DNA of 64,000 nucleotides from Streptomyces sp. Sge12 (GTDB lineage Bacteria; Actinomycetota; Actinomycetes; Streptomycetales; Streptomycetaceae), in the NCBI RefSeq assembly GCF_002080455.1, contig NZ_CP020555.1, positions 6,298,501 through 6,362,500 of the forward strand, read 5' to 3'. Within the stretch, counting starts at the first letter, position 1. Each line of letters starts with the position of its first letter. Positions 34,265-42,677 of this stretch are shown here, piece by piece. Under the pieces are notes generated by a model. It was not told where the DNA came from and did not search any database. It saw only the letters and a list, made by a program, of their open reading frames with translations. Both the position numbers and the translations under genes were made by a program.

Positions 34265-35500
34265 ATGGCCGACACCCCCGCCTACCCCGTAGGCCTCCGC
34301 CTCGCCGGCCGCCGCGTCGTCGTCATCGGCGGTGGCCAGGTCGCCCAGCGCCGTCTCCCCGCGCTCGTCGCGGCCGGCGCCGACGTCCTGCTCGTCTCGC
34401 CCTCCGCCACCCCCTCCGTGGACGCCATGGCCGAGACCGGCGAGATCCGCTGGGAGCGCCGCCGCTACCGGGACGGGGACCTCGCCGACGCCTGGTACGC
34501 CCTGATCGCCACGCAGCACCGTGACGTCAACGAGCAGGCCTCCGCCGAGGCCGAGCGCGAGCGCGTCTGGTGCGTCCGCGCCGACGACGCCTCCGCCGCC
34601 ACCGCGTGGACCCCGGCGACCGGCCGCATCGAGGGCGTCACCGTCGCCGTGCTGACCGGCAACGACCCGCGCCGCTCCGCCGCCGTCCGCGACGCCGTGA
34701 TCGAGGGCCTGCGCGACGGCACCCTCGCCGCTCCCGCGCACCGGCACAAGGCCACCCCCGGCGTCGCCCTCGTCGGCGGCGGCCCGGGCGACCCGGACCT
34801 GATCACCGTGCGCGGCCGCCGTCTGCTCGCCGAGGCCGATGTGGTCATCGCCGACCGGCTCGGCCCCCGGGACCTGCTCGACGAACTCCCCCCGCACGTC
34901 GAGGTCATCGACGCCGCGAAGATCCCGTACGGCCGGTTCATGGCCCAGGAGGCCATCAACAACGCCCTGATCGAGCACGCCAAGGCCGGCAAGGCCGTGG
35001 TCCGGCTCAAGGGCGGCGACCCGTACGTCTTCGGCCGCGGCATGGAGGAGCTCCAGGCCCTCGCCGAGGCCGGCATCTCCTGCACCGTCGTCCCCGGCAT
35101 CTCCAGCTCCATCTCGGTGCCCGGCGCCGCCGGCATTCCCGTCACCCACCGCGGCGTGGCGCACGAGTTCACCGTGGTCAGCGGCCACGTCGGCCCCGAC
35201 GACCCGCGCTCGCTCGTGGACTGGGCCTCCCTCGCCAAGCTCACCGGAACCCTGGTGATCCTCATGGGCGTCGACAAGATCGGCCTCATCGCCGAGGCGC
35301 TGGTGCGCCACGGCCGCCCCGCGCAGACCCCCGTCGCGGTGATCCAGGAAGGCACCACCGCCACCCAGCGCCGGGTGGACGCCACCCTGGCCACGGTCGG
35401 GGAGAGGGTGCGCGCCGAGGAGGTCCGCCCGCCCGCCGTCATCGTCATCGGCGAGGTCGTCCGCGTCGGAACCACGGACGTTCCCACCACCAGCGCCTGA
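34265..35500 (+). CDS. cobA: uroporphyrinogen-III C-methyltransferase with precorrin-2 dehydrogenase-like domain
   Basis: The 411-residue protein has an N-terminal CysG-type Rossmann domain (VVVIGGGQVAQRRLPAL, residues about 15-155) and a C-terminal tetrapyrrole methylase (VALVGGGPGDPDLITV, YGRFMAQEAINN, RLKGGDPYVFGRG, about 165-400). The methylase makes precorrin-2 from uroporphyrinogen III with two SAM; the N-terminal part may oxidise it to sirohydrochlorin, as in CysG. It therefore feeds cobalamin and/or siroheme. The third CysG ferrochelatase-dimerisation region is short. AGGAG lies 11 bases before ATG 34265. The name cysG would also be acceptable. Confidence 0.9.
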   Translation: MADTPAYPVGLRLAGRRVVVIGGGQVAQRRLPALVAAGADVLLVSPSATPSVDAMAETGEIRWERRRYRDGDLADAWYALIATQHRDVNEQASAEAERERVWCVRADDASAATAWTPATGRIEGVTVAVLTGNDPRRSAAVRDAVIEGLRDGTLAAPAHRHKATPGVALVGGGPGDPDLITVRGRRLLAEADVVIADRLGPRDLLDELPPHVEVIDAAKIPYGRFMAQEAINNALIEHAKAGKAVVRLKGGDPYVFGRGMEELQALAEAGISCTVVPGISSSISVPGAAGIPVTHRGVAHEFTVVSGHVGPDDPRSLVDWASLAKLTGTLVILMGVDKIGLIAEALVRHGRPAQTPVAVIQEGTTATQRRVDATLATVGERVRAEEVRPPAVIVIGEVVRVGTTDVPTTSA

Positions 35501-35542
35501 CAGGCCGTTGGCACCGTACCCAGGACAAGGCAGTATCACCCT

Positions 35543-36361
35543 GTGGCTGATCTCATCACCATCAACGACCCCGACGACCCGCGCCTCGCCGACTACACGG
35601 GCCTGACCGACGTCGAACTCCGGCGCCGGCGCGAGCCCGCGGAGGGCCTCTTCATCGCCGAGGGCGAGAAGGTCATCAGACGCGCCAAGGACGCCGGGTA
35701 CGAGATGCGCTCGATGCTGCTCTCCGCCAAGTGGGTCGACGTCATGCGCGACGTCATCGACGAACTCCCGGCACCGGTCTACGCGGTGAGCCCCGAGCTC
35801 GCCGAACGGGTCACCGGCTACCACGTGCACCGCGGCGCCCTGGCCTCCATGCAGCGCAAGCCGCTTCCCACGGCCGAGGAACTGCTCGCCACGACCCGCC
35901 GGGTGGTCGTCATGGAAGCGGTCAACGACCACACCAACATCGGTGCGATCTTCCGCAGCGCCGCCGCCCTCGGCATGGACGCGGTGCTGCTGTCGCCGGA
36001 CTGTGCGGACCCGCTCTACCGCCGCTCGGTGAAGGTCTCCATGGGCGCGGTGTTCTCCGTCCCCTACGCCCGTCTGGAAGCCTGGCCCAAGAGCCTGGAC
36101 CGGGTGCGCGAGGCGGGCTTCAAGCTGCTCGCCCTCACTCCGCACGAGAAGGCCACGCCGATCGACGTGGCGGCGCCGCAGTCCCTGGAGCGGGTGGCGC
36201 TGATGCTCGGGGCCGAGGGCGACGGCCTGTCCACGCAGGCACTGGTCGCCGCCGACGAGTGGGTGCGGATCCCGATGGCCCACGGGGTGGACTCGCTGAA
36301 CGTGGGCGCCGCGGCCGCGGTCGCCTTCTACGCGGTGGCCCAGGGCCGCGCCGCGCAGTAG
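35543..36361 (+). CDS. SpoU/TrmH-family RNA 2'-O-methyltransferase
   Basis: The 272-residue protein has an N-terminal substrate-binding domain (FIAEGEKVIRRA, about 1-100) and the knotted SPOUT domain with the three SpoU motifs: NDHTNIGAIFRSAAALG, MLGAEGDGLS and IPMAHGVDSLNVGAAAAVAFY. It methylates a ribose in tRNA or rRNA; in actinomycetes close relatives include TsnR-like resistance methyltransferases, but this one looks housekeeping. GTG 35543 follows the CysG-like gene after 42 bases. The stop is 7 bases from the convergent kinase gene. Confidence 0.9.
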   Translation: MADLITINDPDDPRLADYTGLTDVELRRRREPAEGLFIAEGEKVIRRAKDAGYEMRSMLLSAKWVDVMRDVIDELPAPVYAVSPELAERVTGYHVHRGALASMQRKPLPTAEELLATTRRVVVMEAVNDHTNIGAIFRSAAALGMDAVLLSPDCADPLYRRSVKVSMGAVFSVPYARLEAWPKSLDRVREAGFKLLALTPHEKATPIDVAAPQSLERVALMLGAEGDGLSTQALVAADEWVRIPMAHGVDSLNVGAAAAVAFYAVAQGRAAQ

Positions 36362-36368
36362 GACACCC

Positions 36369-37583
36369 CTACAGCTTCTGGGCCGCCGCGATGCCCAGCG
36401 CGACGATCAGCGTGACCACGACGAACACGATCAGCCGCTGCCGCATCAGCTTCGGGTCCGGCCGTGAGGGCCGCCGTCCCGTCCCCGTGGTCCTGGGGGC
36501 CGGGCGGCCGCCCGTACGGCCCGAGGTCGGCCGTGAGGTCGGGCCGCCGGGGTGCTGCGGGTTGCGGGAGGACGAGGGCCGCGAGTGCGGACCGCTCGGG
36601 GACCCGCCCTGGGGGCGGGGCGTGGTGGAGCCGCCCGTACGGCGTTCCGTACGCCGCCCGGGGTACTCCTCGGCGCCGCCGATCCGCTCGGCCTCGGGGA
36701 GCCGTCCCGTGGGCCGCTCGACCCGGGCCCGCTGGGCCGGCGGGCGCCCGTCGGAGAGCCCCTGCGCCTCGCGGGCCGCGATCTCCTTGAGCCGCATCGA
36801 CAGCTGGAGCGTGCTGGGCCGCTCCTCGGGGTCCTTGGCCAGGCAGGCCCGTACGAGGGGCGCCAGCGCGTCCGGGACGCCCTGGAGGTGCGGCTCCTCG
36901 TGCACCACGCGGTACAGCATGACCTCGGAACTGCCGTGCCCGAAGGGGGAGTCGGCGGTGGCCGCGTAGGCCAGGGTGGCGCCGAGCGCGAAGACGTCGG
37001 TGGCCGGGGTGACGGCGGCGCCGCGCACCTGCTCGGGCGCGAGGAAGCCGGGGGAGCCGACGGCCGTACCCACATGGGTGAGGGTGCTGGCCCCGGTGGC
37101 CCAGGCGATGCCGAAGTCGATGATCCGGGGGCCCTTGGGCGACAGCAGGATGTTCGAGGGCTTGAGGTCCCGGTGGACGACTCCGGCCTCGTGGACGGCG
37201 ACCAGGCCCTCGGAGAGCGCGGCGCCCACGGCGGCGATCTGTGCGGCCGTCAGGGGGCCTTCCTCGGCCACCTTGTCGTGCAGCGAGGGGCCGGGTACGT
37301 ACTGGGTCGCGAACCAGGGCCGCTCGGCCTCCAGGTCCGCGGCCACCAGGCGCGCCGTGCAGCCGCCCCTGATCCGCCGGGCGGCGGACACCTCGCGGGC
37401 GAACCGCGAGCGGAACTCCTGGTCCTCGGCCAGATCCGGCCGGATGACCTTGAGGGCGACGCGCTGTCCGCGCCGGTCCGATCCCAGGTAGACCACGCCC
37501 ATGCCGCCGGCGCCGAGCCGCCGGTGCAGTCTGAACGAGCCGACGACACGCGGGTCCTCGCGCCGGAGCCGCATCATCGCCAT
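36369..37583 (-). CDS. Ser/Thr protein kinase, tail-anchored
   Basis: The 404-residue protein has a complete Hanks-type kinase domain (residues about 15-275): P-loop LGAGGMGVVYLG, lysine in VALKVI, catalytic HRDLKPSNILL, DFG, and the APE-like LAPEQV. A Pro/Arg/Gly-rich linker of about 100 residues follows, then a single hydrophobic helix (LIVFVVVTLIVALGIAAA) that ends three residues from the C-terminus. There is no extracellular sensor such as PASTA, so input must come from inside or from the membrane. ATG 37583 follows a G-rich site; GTG 37589 is an alternative. Confidence 0.88.
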   Translation of the reverse strand: MAMMRLRREDPRVVGSFRLHRRLGAGGMGVVYLGSDRRGQRVALKVIRPDLAEDQEFRSRFAREVSAARRIRGGCTARLVAADLEAERPWFATQYVPGPSLHDKVAEEGPLTAAQIAAVGAALSEGLVAVHEAGVVHRDLKPSNILLSPKGPRIIDFGIAWATGASTLTHVGTAVGSPGFLAPEQVRGAAVTPATDVFALGATLAYAATADSPFGHGSSEVMLYRVVHEEPHLQGVPDALAPLVRACLAKDPEERPSTLQLSMRLKEIAAREAQGLSDGRPPAQRARVERPTGRLPEAERIGGAEEYPGRRTERRTGGSTTPRPQGGSPSGPHSRPSSSRNPQHPGGPTSRPTSGRTGGRPAPRTTGTGRRPSRPDPKLMRQRLIVFVVVTLIVALGIAAAQKL

Positions 37584-38134
37584 GTCCACCCCGCTGACCG
37601 GTCGTCCTGTTGACGTGGCACAGCTTACGGACCATCCGGCATGCGTGCTCAGAGGCCGCGCCCTCGCCGGGGGATTCGCTTGTCAGTGCGGCACAGCACA
37701 CGTGAGGGAGACCCGGCGAGGCCGTCCGGGGGTGCGTCCGGGGTGCTGCGCACCCCCAAGCGGCCTGTGCGTCAAGGGGATTGGCGCTGCGGTGACGGTC
37801 CGGGCGCCCGCCGGCGGGCCCGTACGGGGCCCACAGTCGAGTGGATCTTGCCGGCGGCCGGTGGTCGGACACGCGGCCACAGGGAGTGACGCAAGTGAGC
37901 GAAGTCACTACCCTCCGGTCATCCCCTCCGGGATGACCCTCACAGCGGGGGAGCGGTCTCCACCCAGGGGAGTACACGGGGCAGGCCCCGTCATCCTCCT
38001 GGAGGCCCGGCAATGGGTACGAGGGCATGAGGCCAGGGGCCGCCCGCCCGCCTAGTGTTGAAGACAAGCGGCGGGTGGCGCACTCGTCCCCCGAGGTCAC
38101 GAGCCCGCCGCTGCCAGACGACAGGGAGAGGGCC
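37584..38134. other. 551-base gene-free stretch upstream of the kinase and of the 61-residue protein
   Basis: No ORF with convincing coding bias. It must hold divergent promoters. Two consecutive hairpins are visible: AGTGAC/GTCACT (37885-37909) and GGTCATCCC-CTCC-GGGATGACC (37917-37938). TAGTGT at 38053-38058 is a likely -10 for the downstream gene. The leader hairpin at 38067-38112 is listed separately. Confidence 0.5.
38067..38112 (+). promoter_or_regulatory. structured 5' leader hairpin
   Basis: AGCGGCGGG (38067-38075) pairs perfectly with CCCGCCGCT (38104-38112), and CTCGT (38083-38087) pairs with ACGAG (38099-38103) stacked on it. The transcript from a -10 at 38053-38058 would start almost at the first stem base, so the mRNA begins with this hairpin, ahead of the ribosome site at about 38122-38131. 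Confidence 0.5.
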
Positions 38135-38320
38135 ATGGCGGACATCGCACGGCAGGGGCGCAAGGCATTCGCGTTCAACGGCCACGAGTCCGGCACCCGC
38201 CATCCACTGGTGGCCGCGGCCATGGTGCTCCCCTTGGCCGCCCTGCTGCTCTTCCTCTTCGGAGGATTCGATCAGCTGGCGGCACAGGCGTCGTCCGTGG
38301 GTCTGATGCTGGGGCGCTGA
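38135..38320 (+). CDS. 61-residue single-span membrane protein
   Basis: The product has a polar N-terminus with FAFNGHESGTRHP and one hydrophobic segment (LVAAAMVLPLAALLLFLFGGF), then a short LAAQASSVGLMLGR tail. No known domain. AGGGAGAGGG gives a strong ribosome site before ATG 38135. It is monocistronic, with its own structured leader and a strong terminator at 38415-38461, which suggests an abundant or tightly timed small protein. It is on the opposite strand to the kinase gene and shares its upstream region. Confidence 0.7.
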   Translation: MADIARQGRKAFAFNGHESGTRHPLVAAAMVLPLAALLLFLFGGFDQLAAQASSVGLMLGR

Positions 38321-38414
38321 GCGGCGCCCCGGGTCCGGGAGAGCGGCCCGGACCGGGACATCGGCCTGTCGAACCCCGTGGGGACGGGGGAGAGACGGAC
38401 GGACGGCAGGTGAA

Positions 38415-38461
38415 GGGTGCTGCCCGTACGACTGGGGAGTCGGACGGGCAGCACCCTTTTT
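38415..38461 (+). terminator. strong rho-independent terminator
   Basis: GGGTGCTGCCCGT (38415-38427) pairs perfectly with ACGGGCAGCACCC (38444-38456) and is followed by TTTTT, a textbook intrinsic terminator, unusual in such GC-rich DNA. It ends the transcript of the 61-residue protein. Confidence 0.9.
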
Positions 38462-38526
38462 CAGGCCTTCCCGCATGCCGGCCCCCAGGCCTGTGTCACA
38501 CCGAACCCACCCGTGCGGGGTAACGT

Positions 38527-38560
38527 GAAAGCCCCGACCGTGAGAACGGCCGGGGCTTTC
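38527..38560 (-). terminator. terminator of the tRNA cluster
   Basis: GAAAGCCCCG (38527-38536) pairs with CGGGGCTTTC (38551-38560). On the minus strand it lies directly after the last tRNA-Val and ends in TTTC. Confidence 0.85.
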
Positions 38561-38566
38561 GAATGG

Positions 38567-38638
38567 TGCGCGATACTGGGATTGAACCAGTGACCTCTTC
38601 CGTGTCAGGGAAGCGCTCTCCCGCTGAGCTAATCGCGC
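38567..38638 (-). tRNA. tRNA-Val (GAC)
   Basis: A 72-base cloverleaf: 7-bp acceptor GCGCGAT/ATCGCGC, D arm AGCTCAGCGGGAGAGC, anticodon arm CTTCC-CTGACAC-GGAAG with anticodon GAC, T arm with GGTTCAATCC. The 3' CCA is encoded (38564-38566 as tgg on the plus strand). It is the last of three tRNA-Val copies and is followed by the cluster terminator. Confidence 0.95.
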
Positions 38639-38680
38639 GGGCTCCACGGCTCGAAAGCCGCAGGTCGTACAGATACTGCG

Positions 38681-38752
38681 TGCGCGATACTGGGATTGAA
38701 CCAGTGACCTCTTCCGTGTCAGGGAAGCGCTCTCCCGCTGAGCTAATCGCGC
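38681..38752 (-). tRNA. tRNA-Val (GAC), second copy
   Basis: Identical over the 72-base body to the copy at 38567-38638, with the same GCGCGAT acceptor and anticodon GAC. The encoded 3' end is not CCA here. The spacer to the next copy is 42 bases. Confidence 0.95.
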
Positions 38753-38771
38753 GGGGATCCTTGCGGACCAG

Positions 38772-38843
38772 TGGACGATACTGGGATTGAACCAGTGACC
38801 TCTTCCGTGTCAGGGAAGCGCTCTCCCGCTGAGCTAATCGTCC
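38772..38843 (-). tRNA. tRNA-Val (GAC), third copy with altered acceptor stem
   Basis: Same body and anticodon GAC as the other two, but the acceptor stem reads GGACGAT/ATCGTCC: positions 2 and 3 differ with compensating changes on both sides, so pairing is kept and the gene looks functional. CCA is not encoded. Confidence 0.93.
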
Positions 38844-38847
38844 TTGG

Positions 38848-38918
38848 AGGTGGAGACGGGATTTGAACCCGTGTAGACGGCTTTGCAGGCCGTTGCCTCG
38901 CCTCTCGGCCACTCCACC
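38848..38918 (-). tRNA. tRNA-Cys (GCA)
   Basis: A 71-base cloverleaf with acceptor GGTGGAG/CTCCACC, anticodon loop CTGCAAA (anticodon GCA) and T arm GGGTTCAAATCCC. Discriminator U and an encoded CCA follow (38845-38847 as tgg on the plus strand). Only 4 bases separate it from the tRNA-Val copy, so they share a precursor. Confidence 0.95.
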
Positions 38919-38957
38919 ATGGAGCTGCAGGGGTTCTCGGGAAGATCCCCCACTTCG

Positions 38958-39030
<73 letters not shown>

Positions 39031-39197
39031 AGGTCACCGTGTTCGCTCCGGGGTTCTCCCCCTTCGCTCCCTGGCGACGTGTTGAACTCTAGCGGATTCC
39101 CGGGCCAGCTCAAAAACGCGTTTCCGCAGCGTGCTGCCGCTCGATCACCACTGGTCACCCCGCCGTCACCGCACCGGCGCCGCGTCGTCACCGGTCA

Positions 39198-39203
39198 TAG
39201 ACT
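39198..39203 (+). promoter_or_regulatory. -10 box of pabB (leaderless)
   Basis: TAGACT lies exactly 7 bases before the GTG at 39211, placing the transcription start on the start codon. No clear -35 is seen. Confidence 0.5.
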
Positions 39204-39210
39204 CGCAGCC

Positions 39211-40293
39211 GTGCACGACCTGCCCCCCATGGCCCGCTTCGGCGGCCTCCTCGCGACCGATCTCCGCGACGTCACCAGCGATCCCGCCGCCCTCGACTCC
39301 ACCGGCTTCTGGGCGGTGTCCGCCGACTTCGAAGGGCGGCTCGTCTGCGCGCGCTTCGGCGACGTACGCCGCGAGCCCGTGCCCGCGCCCGTCCCCGGGG
39401 CCTGGCGCGGACCCGACCCCGACCGGTGGACCTCCTCGCTGGACCGCGCCGCGTACGTGGCCGGCGTACGGCGGGTCCGCGAACACATTGCCGCAGGTGA
39501 GGTCTACCAGGCCAACCTCTGCCGGGTGATGTCCGCGCCGCTGCCCCACCCGGAGCGCGCCGACGTCGACGCGCTCACCGCGCTCCTCGCGCGCGGCAAC
39601 CCGGCCCCCTTCGCAGGAACGATTCGCCTGGCCGCGTACGGGGTCGAGATCGCCACCGCCTCCCCCGAGCTGTACCTGCGCCGGTCCGGCCGCCACATCG
39701 AGTCCGGCCCCATCAAGGGCACCGGCCGGACCGTGGAGGACCTGCTCCCCAAGGACCACGCCGAGAACGTGATGATCGTGGACCTCGTGCGCAACGACCT
39801 CGGCCGGGTCTGCGCGACGGGCTCCGTCGCCGTCCCCGAGTTGTGTGCCGTCGAGGAGCACCCGGGGCTGGTGCACCTCGTCTCCGTCGTCAGCGGCGAG
39901 CTCGCCGACGGCGCCGGCTGGCCCGAGCTGCTCGCCGCCACCTTCCCGCCCGGATCCGTCACGGGTGCGCCCAAGTCCTCCGCCCTGCGGATCATCGAGG
40001 CCCTGGAGACCGCCCCGCGCGGCCCCTACTGCGGGGGCATCGGCTGGGTCGACGCGGACCGGGGCACCGCCGAGCTCGCCGTCGGCATCCGCACCTTCTG
40101 GATCGACCGCGAGACCCCCGGCGGCCCCCGCCTGCTCTTCGGCACCGGCGCCGGCATCACCTGGGGCTCCGACCCCGACCGCGAGTGGGCGGAGACCGAG
40201 CTCAAGGCCGCCCGCCTGCTGCGGGTGGCCGCGGGCCGCGAGACCAGCGGTACCCAGGGGGCGAACGGCACGATCGGAAGGACCGCACCATGA
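39211..40293 (+). CDS. pabB: aminodeoxychorismate synthase component I
   Basis: The 360-residue chorismate-binding protein has the signature segments AGEVYQANLCR, SGPIKGTGRT, NVMIVDLVRNDLGRV and PGSVTGAPKSSALRIIEALE (active-site region). With a glutaminase partner (PabA, not in this window) it aminates chorismate to 4-amino-4-deoxychorismate for folate. It is shorter than full PabB because the N-terminal subdomain is reduced to about 60 residues, as is usual in actinomycetes. GTG 39211 is preceded by a leaderless -10. Its stop overlaps the pabC start (ATGA). Confidence 0.9.
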   Translation: MHDLPPMARFGGLLATDLRDVTSDPAALDSTGFWAVSADFEGRLVCARFGDVRREPVPAPVPGAWRGPDPDRWTSSLDRAAYVAGVRRVREHIAAGEVYQANLCRVMSAPLPHPERADVDALTALLARGNPAPFAGTIRLAAYGVEIATASPELYLRRSGRHIESGPIKGTGRTVEDLLPKDHAENVMIVDLVRNDLGRVCATGSVAVPELCAVEEHPGLVHLVSVVSGELADGAGWPELLAATFPPGSVTGAPKSSALRIIEALETAPRGPYCGGIGWVDADRGTAELAVGIRTFWIDRETPGGPRLLFGTGAGITWGSDPDREWAETELKAARLLRVAAGRETSGTQGANGTIGRTAP

Positions 40294-41111
40294 GAATCTG
40301 GCTCGACGGAGAGCTGACCGAGGTGGGCAGCGCGAAGGTGTCCGTCCTCGACCACGGCCTGACCGTGGGCGACGGCGTCTTCGAGACGCTGAAGGCGGAG
40401 CGCGGTCGCGCCTTCGCGCTCACCCGCCACCTCGAACGGCTCACCCGCTCGGCCCGGGGCCTGGGCCTGCCGGACCCCGACCTCGACGAGGTCCGCCGCG
40501 CCTGCGCCGCCGTACTGGAGGCCGAGCCGGTCGAACACGGCCGACTGCGCCTCACCTACACCGGCGGGGTCTCCCCGCTCGGCTCCGACCGTGGGGACGC
40601 CGGCACCACCCTGATCGCCGCCGTCGCGGAATCCGCCCGCCGCCCCGACACCACCGCCGTCGTCACCGTGCCCTGGGTCCGCAACGAACGCTCGGCCGTC
40701 GCCGGGCTGAAGACCACCTCCTACGCCGAGAACGTGGTCGCCCTCGCCGCCGCCCACCGGGCCGGTGCCTCCGAGGCGCTCCTCGCCAACACCCTCGGCC
40801 GGCTCTGCGAGGGCACCGGCTCCAACGTCTTCGTCGTCCTCGACGGGGAACTGCACACCCCGCCGCTGGCCTCCGGCTGCCTGGCCGGCATCACCCGGGC
40901 CCTGATCATCGACTGGGCCGGCGCCAAGGAGACCGACCTGCCCTTCGAGGCGCTGGCGCAGGCCGAGGAGATCTTCGTGACCTCCTCGCTGCGCGACGCC
41001 CAGGCGGTGCTGCGGATCGACGACCGCGAGCTGGGGACCGCACCCGGACCGGTCACCGCCGAGGTGATGCGGATCTTCGAGGTGAAGGCGGCAGCGGACA
41101 TCGATCCGTAG
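40290..41111 (+). CDS. pabC: aminodeoxychorismate lyase (class IV aminotransferase)
   Basis: The 273-residue protein has the class IV PLP landmarks: SVLDHGLTVGDGVFETLK, the PLP lysine in GLKTTSYAENVVA, GTGSNVFVV and FVTSSLRDAQAV. It releases pyruvate from aminodeoxychorismate to give p-aminobenzoate. Branched-chain or D-amino-acid transaminases share this fold, but direct coupling to pabB makes the lyase role very likely. GGAAGG precedes the ATG inside the pabB end. Confidence 0.9.
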   Translation: MRIWLDGELTEVGSAKVSVLDHGLTVGDGVFETLKAERGRAFALTRHLERLTRSARGLGLPDPDLDEVRRACAAVLEAEPVEHGRLRLTYTGGVSPLGSDRGDAGTTLIAAVAESARRPDTTAVVTVPWVRNERSAVAGLKTTSYAENVVALAAAHRAGASEALLANTLGRLCEGTGSNVFVVLDGELHTPPLASGCLAGITRALIIDWAGAKETDLPFEALAQAEEIFVTSSLRDAQAVLRIDDRELGTAPGPVTAEVMRIFEVKAAADIDP

Positions 41112-41170
41112 CGGGCGTCCGCGGGCAGGAGGACTGTCGCGGCGGCCGCGGGACGGGTAGAACTCAGGGG

Positions 41171-41995
41171 ATGACCACCACCCTGCGGCCGTCCGGGCCG
41201 CTCCAGCACACGGCGGACGGGGCGCGGTCGCGCCCGTACGAGATCCGGGTCAACAGCAGGCCGGTCGGCGCCCTGCTGATCGCGTCCGACACCCCCTTCG
41301 GGCCGACGGTCGGGGAGATCCGCGACCTGGCGGTCGAGGAGGGGGACCGGCGGCGGGGCCGGGCCACCGTGGCCGCGCTCGCCGCCGAGGAGGTGCTGCG
41401 CGGCTGGGGCTGCCGCCGGGTCCGCGTATCGGTGCCGGCCCAGTCGCAGGGCGGCCTGTGCATGGCGGAGGCCCTCGGCTACACCGAGTACAGCCGCCAC
41501 ATGGCCAAGGACCTGCCGGCCGAGCCGCCCGCCCTCTCCGAAGGGGTCCTCGGCCGCCCCATGACGGAGGCCGAGTACGGGATCTGGTACGCGGCGGCAG
41601 TCGAGGGCTACGCCGAGAACTGGCACAGCCGCGGCATGTCCGCCGAGGCCGCCCGCGCGAAGTCGGTGGCCGACCACGAGAGCCGGCTGCCCCGGGGCCT
41701 GGCGACCCCGGACACCACCTTCGTCGTCCTGGAGGCGGCCGGCGTGCCCGTCGGCCACGTGTGGCTGGCGCCGCACGGGGAGGGCTCGTACATCTTCGAC
41801 ATCGAGGTACGGGCCGAGCACCGGGGCCGCGGGCACGGCCGCGACCTGATGCTGCTCGCCGAGCGCGTGGCCCTCGCCGAGGGGCACCGCCTGCTGGCAC
41901 TCCACGTCTTCACCGACAACACCCCGGCCCTGCGGCTGTACCAGTCCCTCGGCTACCGCCCCACGGACATCAACTTCGCCAAGGACCTGATCTAG
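41171..41995 (+). CDS. tandem GNAT acetyltransferase
   Basis: The 274-residue protein contains two GNAT folds. The N-terminal one (about 20-115) has GEIRDLAVEEGDRRRGRATVAAL and is partly degenerate; the C-terminal one (about 130-270) has FDIEVRAEHRGRGHGRDLMLLA and LRLYQSLGYRPT and is complete. Tandem GNATs are common in actinomycetes, with mycothiol synthase the best known, but this lacks specific MshD features I could rely on. ATG 41171 lies 59 bases after pabC. Convergent with the DsbA-like gene, 5 bases apart. Confidence 0.82.
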   Translation: MTTTLRPSGPLQHTADGARSRPYEIRVNSRPVGALLIASDTPFGPTVGEIRDLAVEEGDRRRGRATVAALAAEEVLRGWGCRRVRVSVPAQSQGGLCMAEALGYTEYSRHMAKDLPAEPPALSEGVLGRPMTEAEYGIWYAAAVEGYAENWHSRGMSAEAARAKSVADHESRLPRGLATPDTTFVVLEAAGVPVGHVWLAPHGEGSYIFDIEVRAEHRGRGHGRDLMLLAERVALAEGHRLLALHVFTDNTPALRLYQSLGYRPTDINFAKDLI

Positions 41996-42000
41996 GCCCT

Positions 42001-42501
42001 CTAGGCGGTGGGCGCCAGCAGGCGGTCGGCGATCTCCTCGATGCGGGCGCGCAGTCCGTCCTGGCTCTTGCCGCCGTCGAGCCGCTGCCCGTCGATCACG
42101 TACGTCGGGGTGCCGGTCACGCCGATGGCCTTGCCCTCGGCCTGGTCGGCGTCGACGATCAGGATGTGCCGCCCGTCGATCAGGGCCGTGTCGAACTCCT
42201 CGACGTCCAGTCCCAGTTCCCGCGCCACGTCCAGCAGGACCGGCTCGCCGCGCTCGGCCAGCTCGGCGGTGCGCGCCAGCACGGCCTCCGCGTAGGGCCA
42301 GCCCTGCCCCTGCTCCACGGCCTCCTCGGCGGCCTGGGCCGCGGCGAAGGCGTGCTTGTGCTTCTCCAGCGGGAAGTGGCGCAGCCGGATGTCCAGCCGG
42401 TCGCCGTAGCGGGCCCGCAGGGCGCGTACGTCGTCCAGGGCGCGGTGGCAGTCCGGGCACTGCAGTTCGCACCAGACGTCGAGGATCACGGAATCGGTCA
42501 T
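42001..42501 (-). CDS. DsbA-family thioredoxin-fold protein
   Basis: The 166-residue protein has the CPDC redox motif in WCELQCPDCHRALDD (residues about 10-24), an inserted helical domain, and the cis-Pro loop VTGTPTYVIDG typical of DsbA/FrnE-like proteins. There is no signal peptide, so it is probably a cytosolic oxidoreductase or isomerase. The partner is unknown. ATG 42501. Confidence 0.85.
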   Translation of the reverse strand: MTDSVILDVWCELQCPDCHRALDDVRALRARYGDRLDIRLRHFPLEKHKHAFAAAQAAEEAVEQGQGWPYAEAVLARTAELAERGEPVLLDVARELGLDVEEFDTALIDGRHILIVDADQAEGKAIGVTGTPTYVIDGQRLDGGKSQDGLRARIEEIADRLLAPTA

Positions 42502-42677
42502 ACGGACAGTCTCCCAGCCCCTGCCCGCCCCACCGACCGGGACCCAGGGAGGAGGAGCGACCCGGAGATGTCCCGGAGATCGGTCCGCGGGCTACTGCGG
42601 ACCTGGCCGCCGCGGCGGCGGTCGGTGCAGGATGGACAGGGACAGATCGCCGACCCGCCGAGAGTCCGGAGGACCGC

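Noticed and set aside
38567..38843. three similar repeats that resemble a CRISPR array
   Set aside because: Each repeat is a full tRNA-Val cloverleaf with anticodon GAC; spacing is uneven and there are no cas genes.
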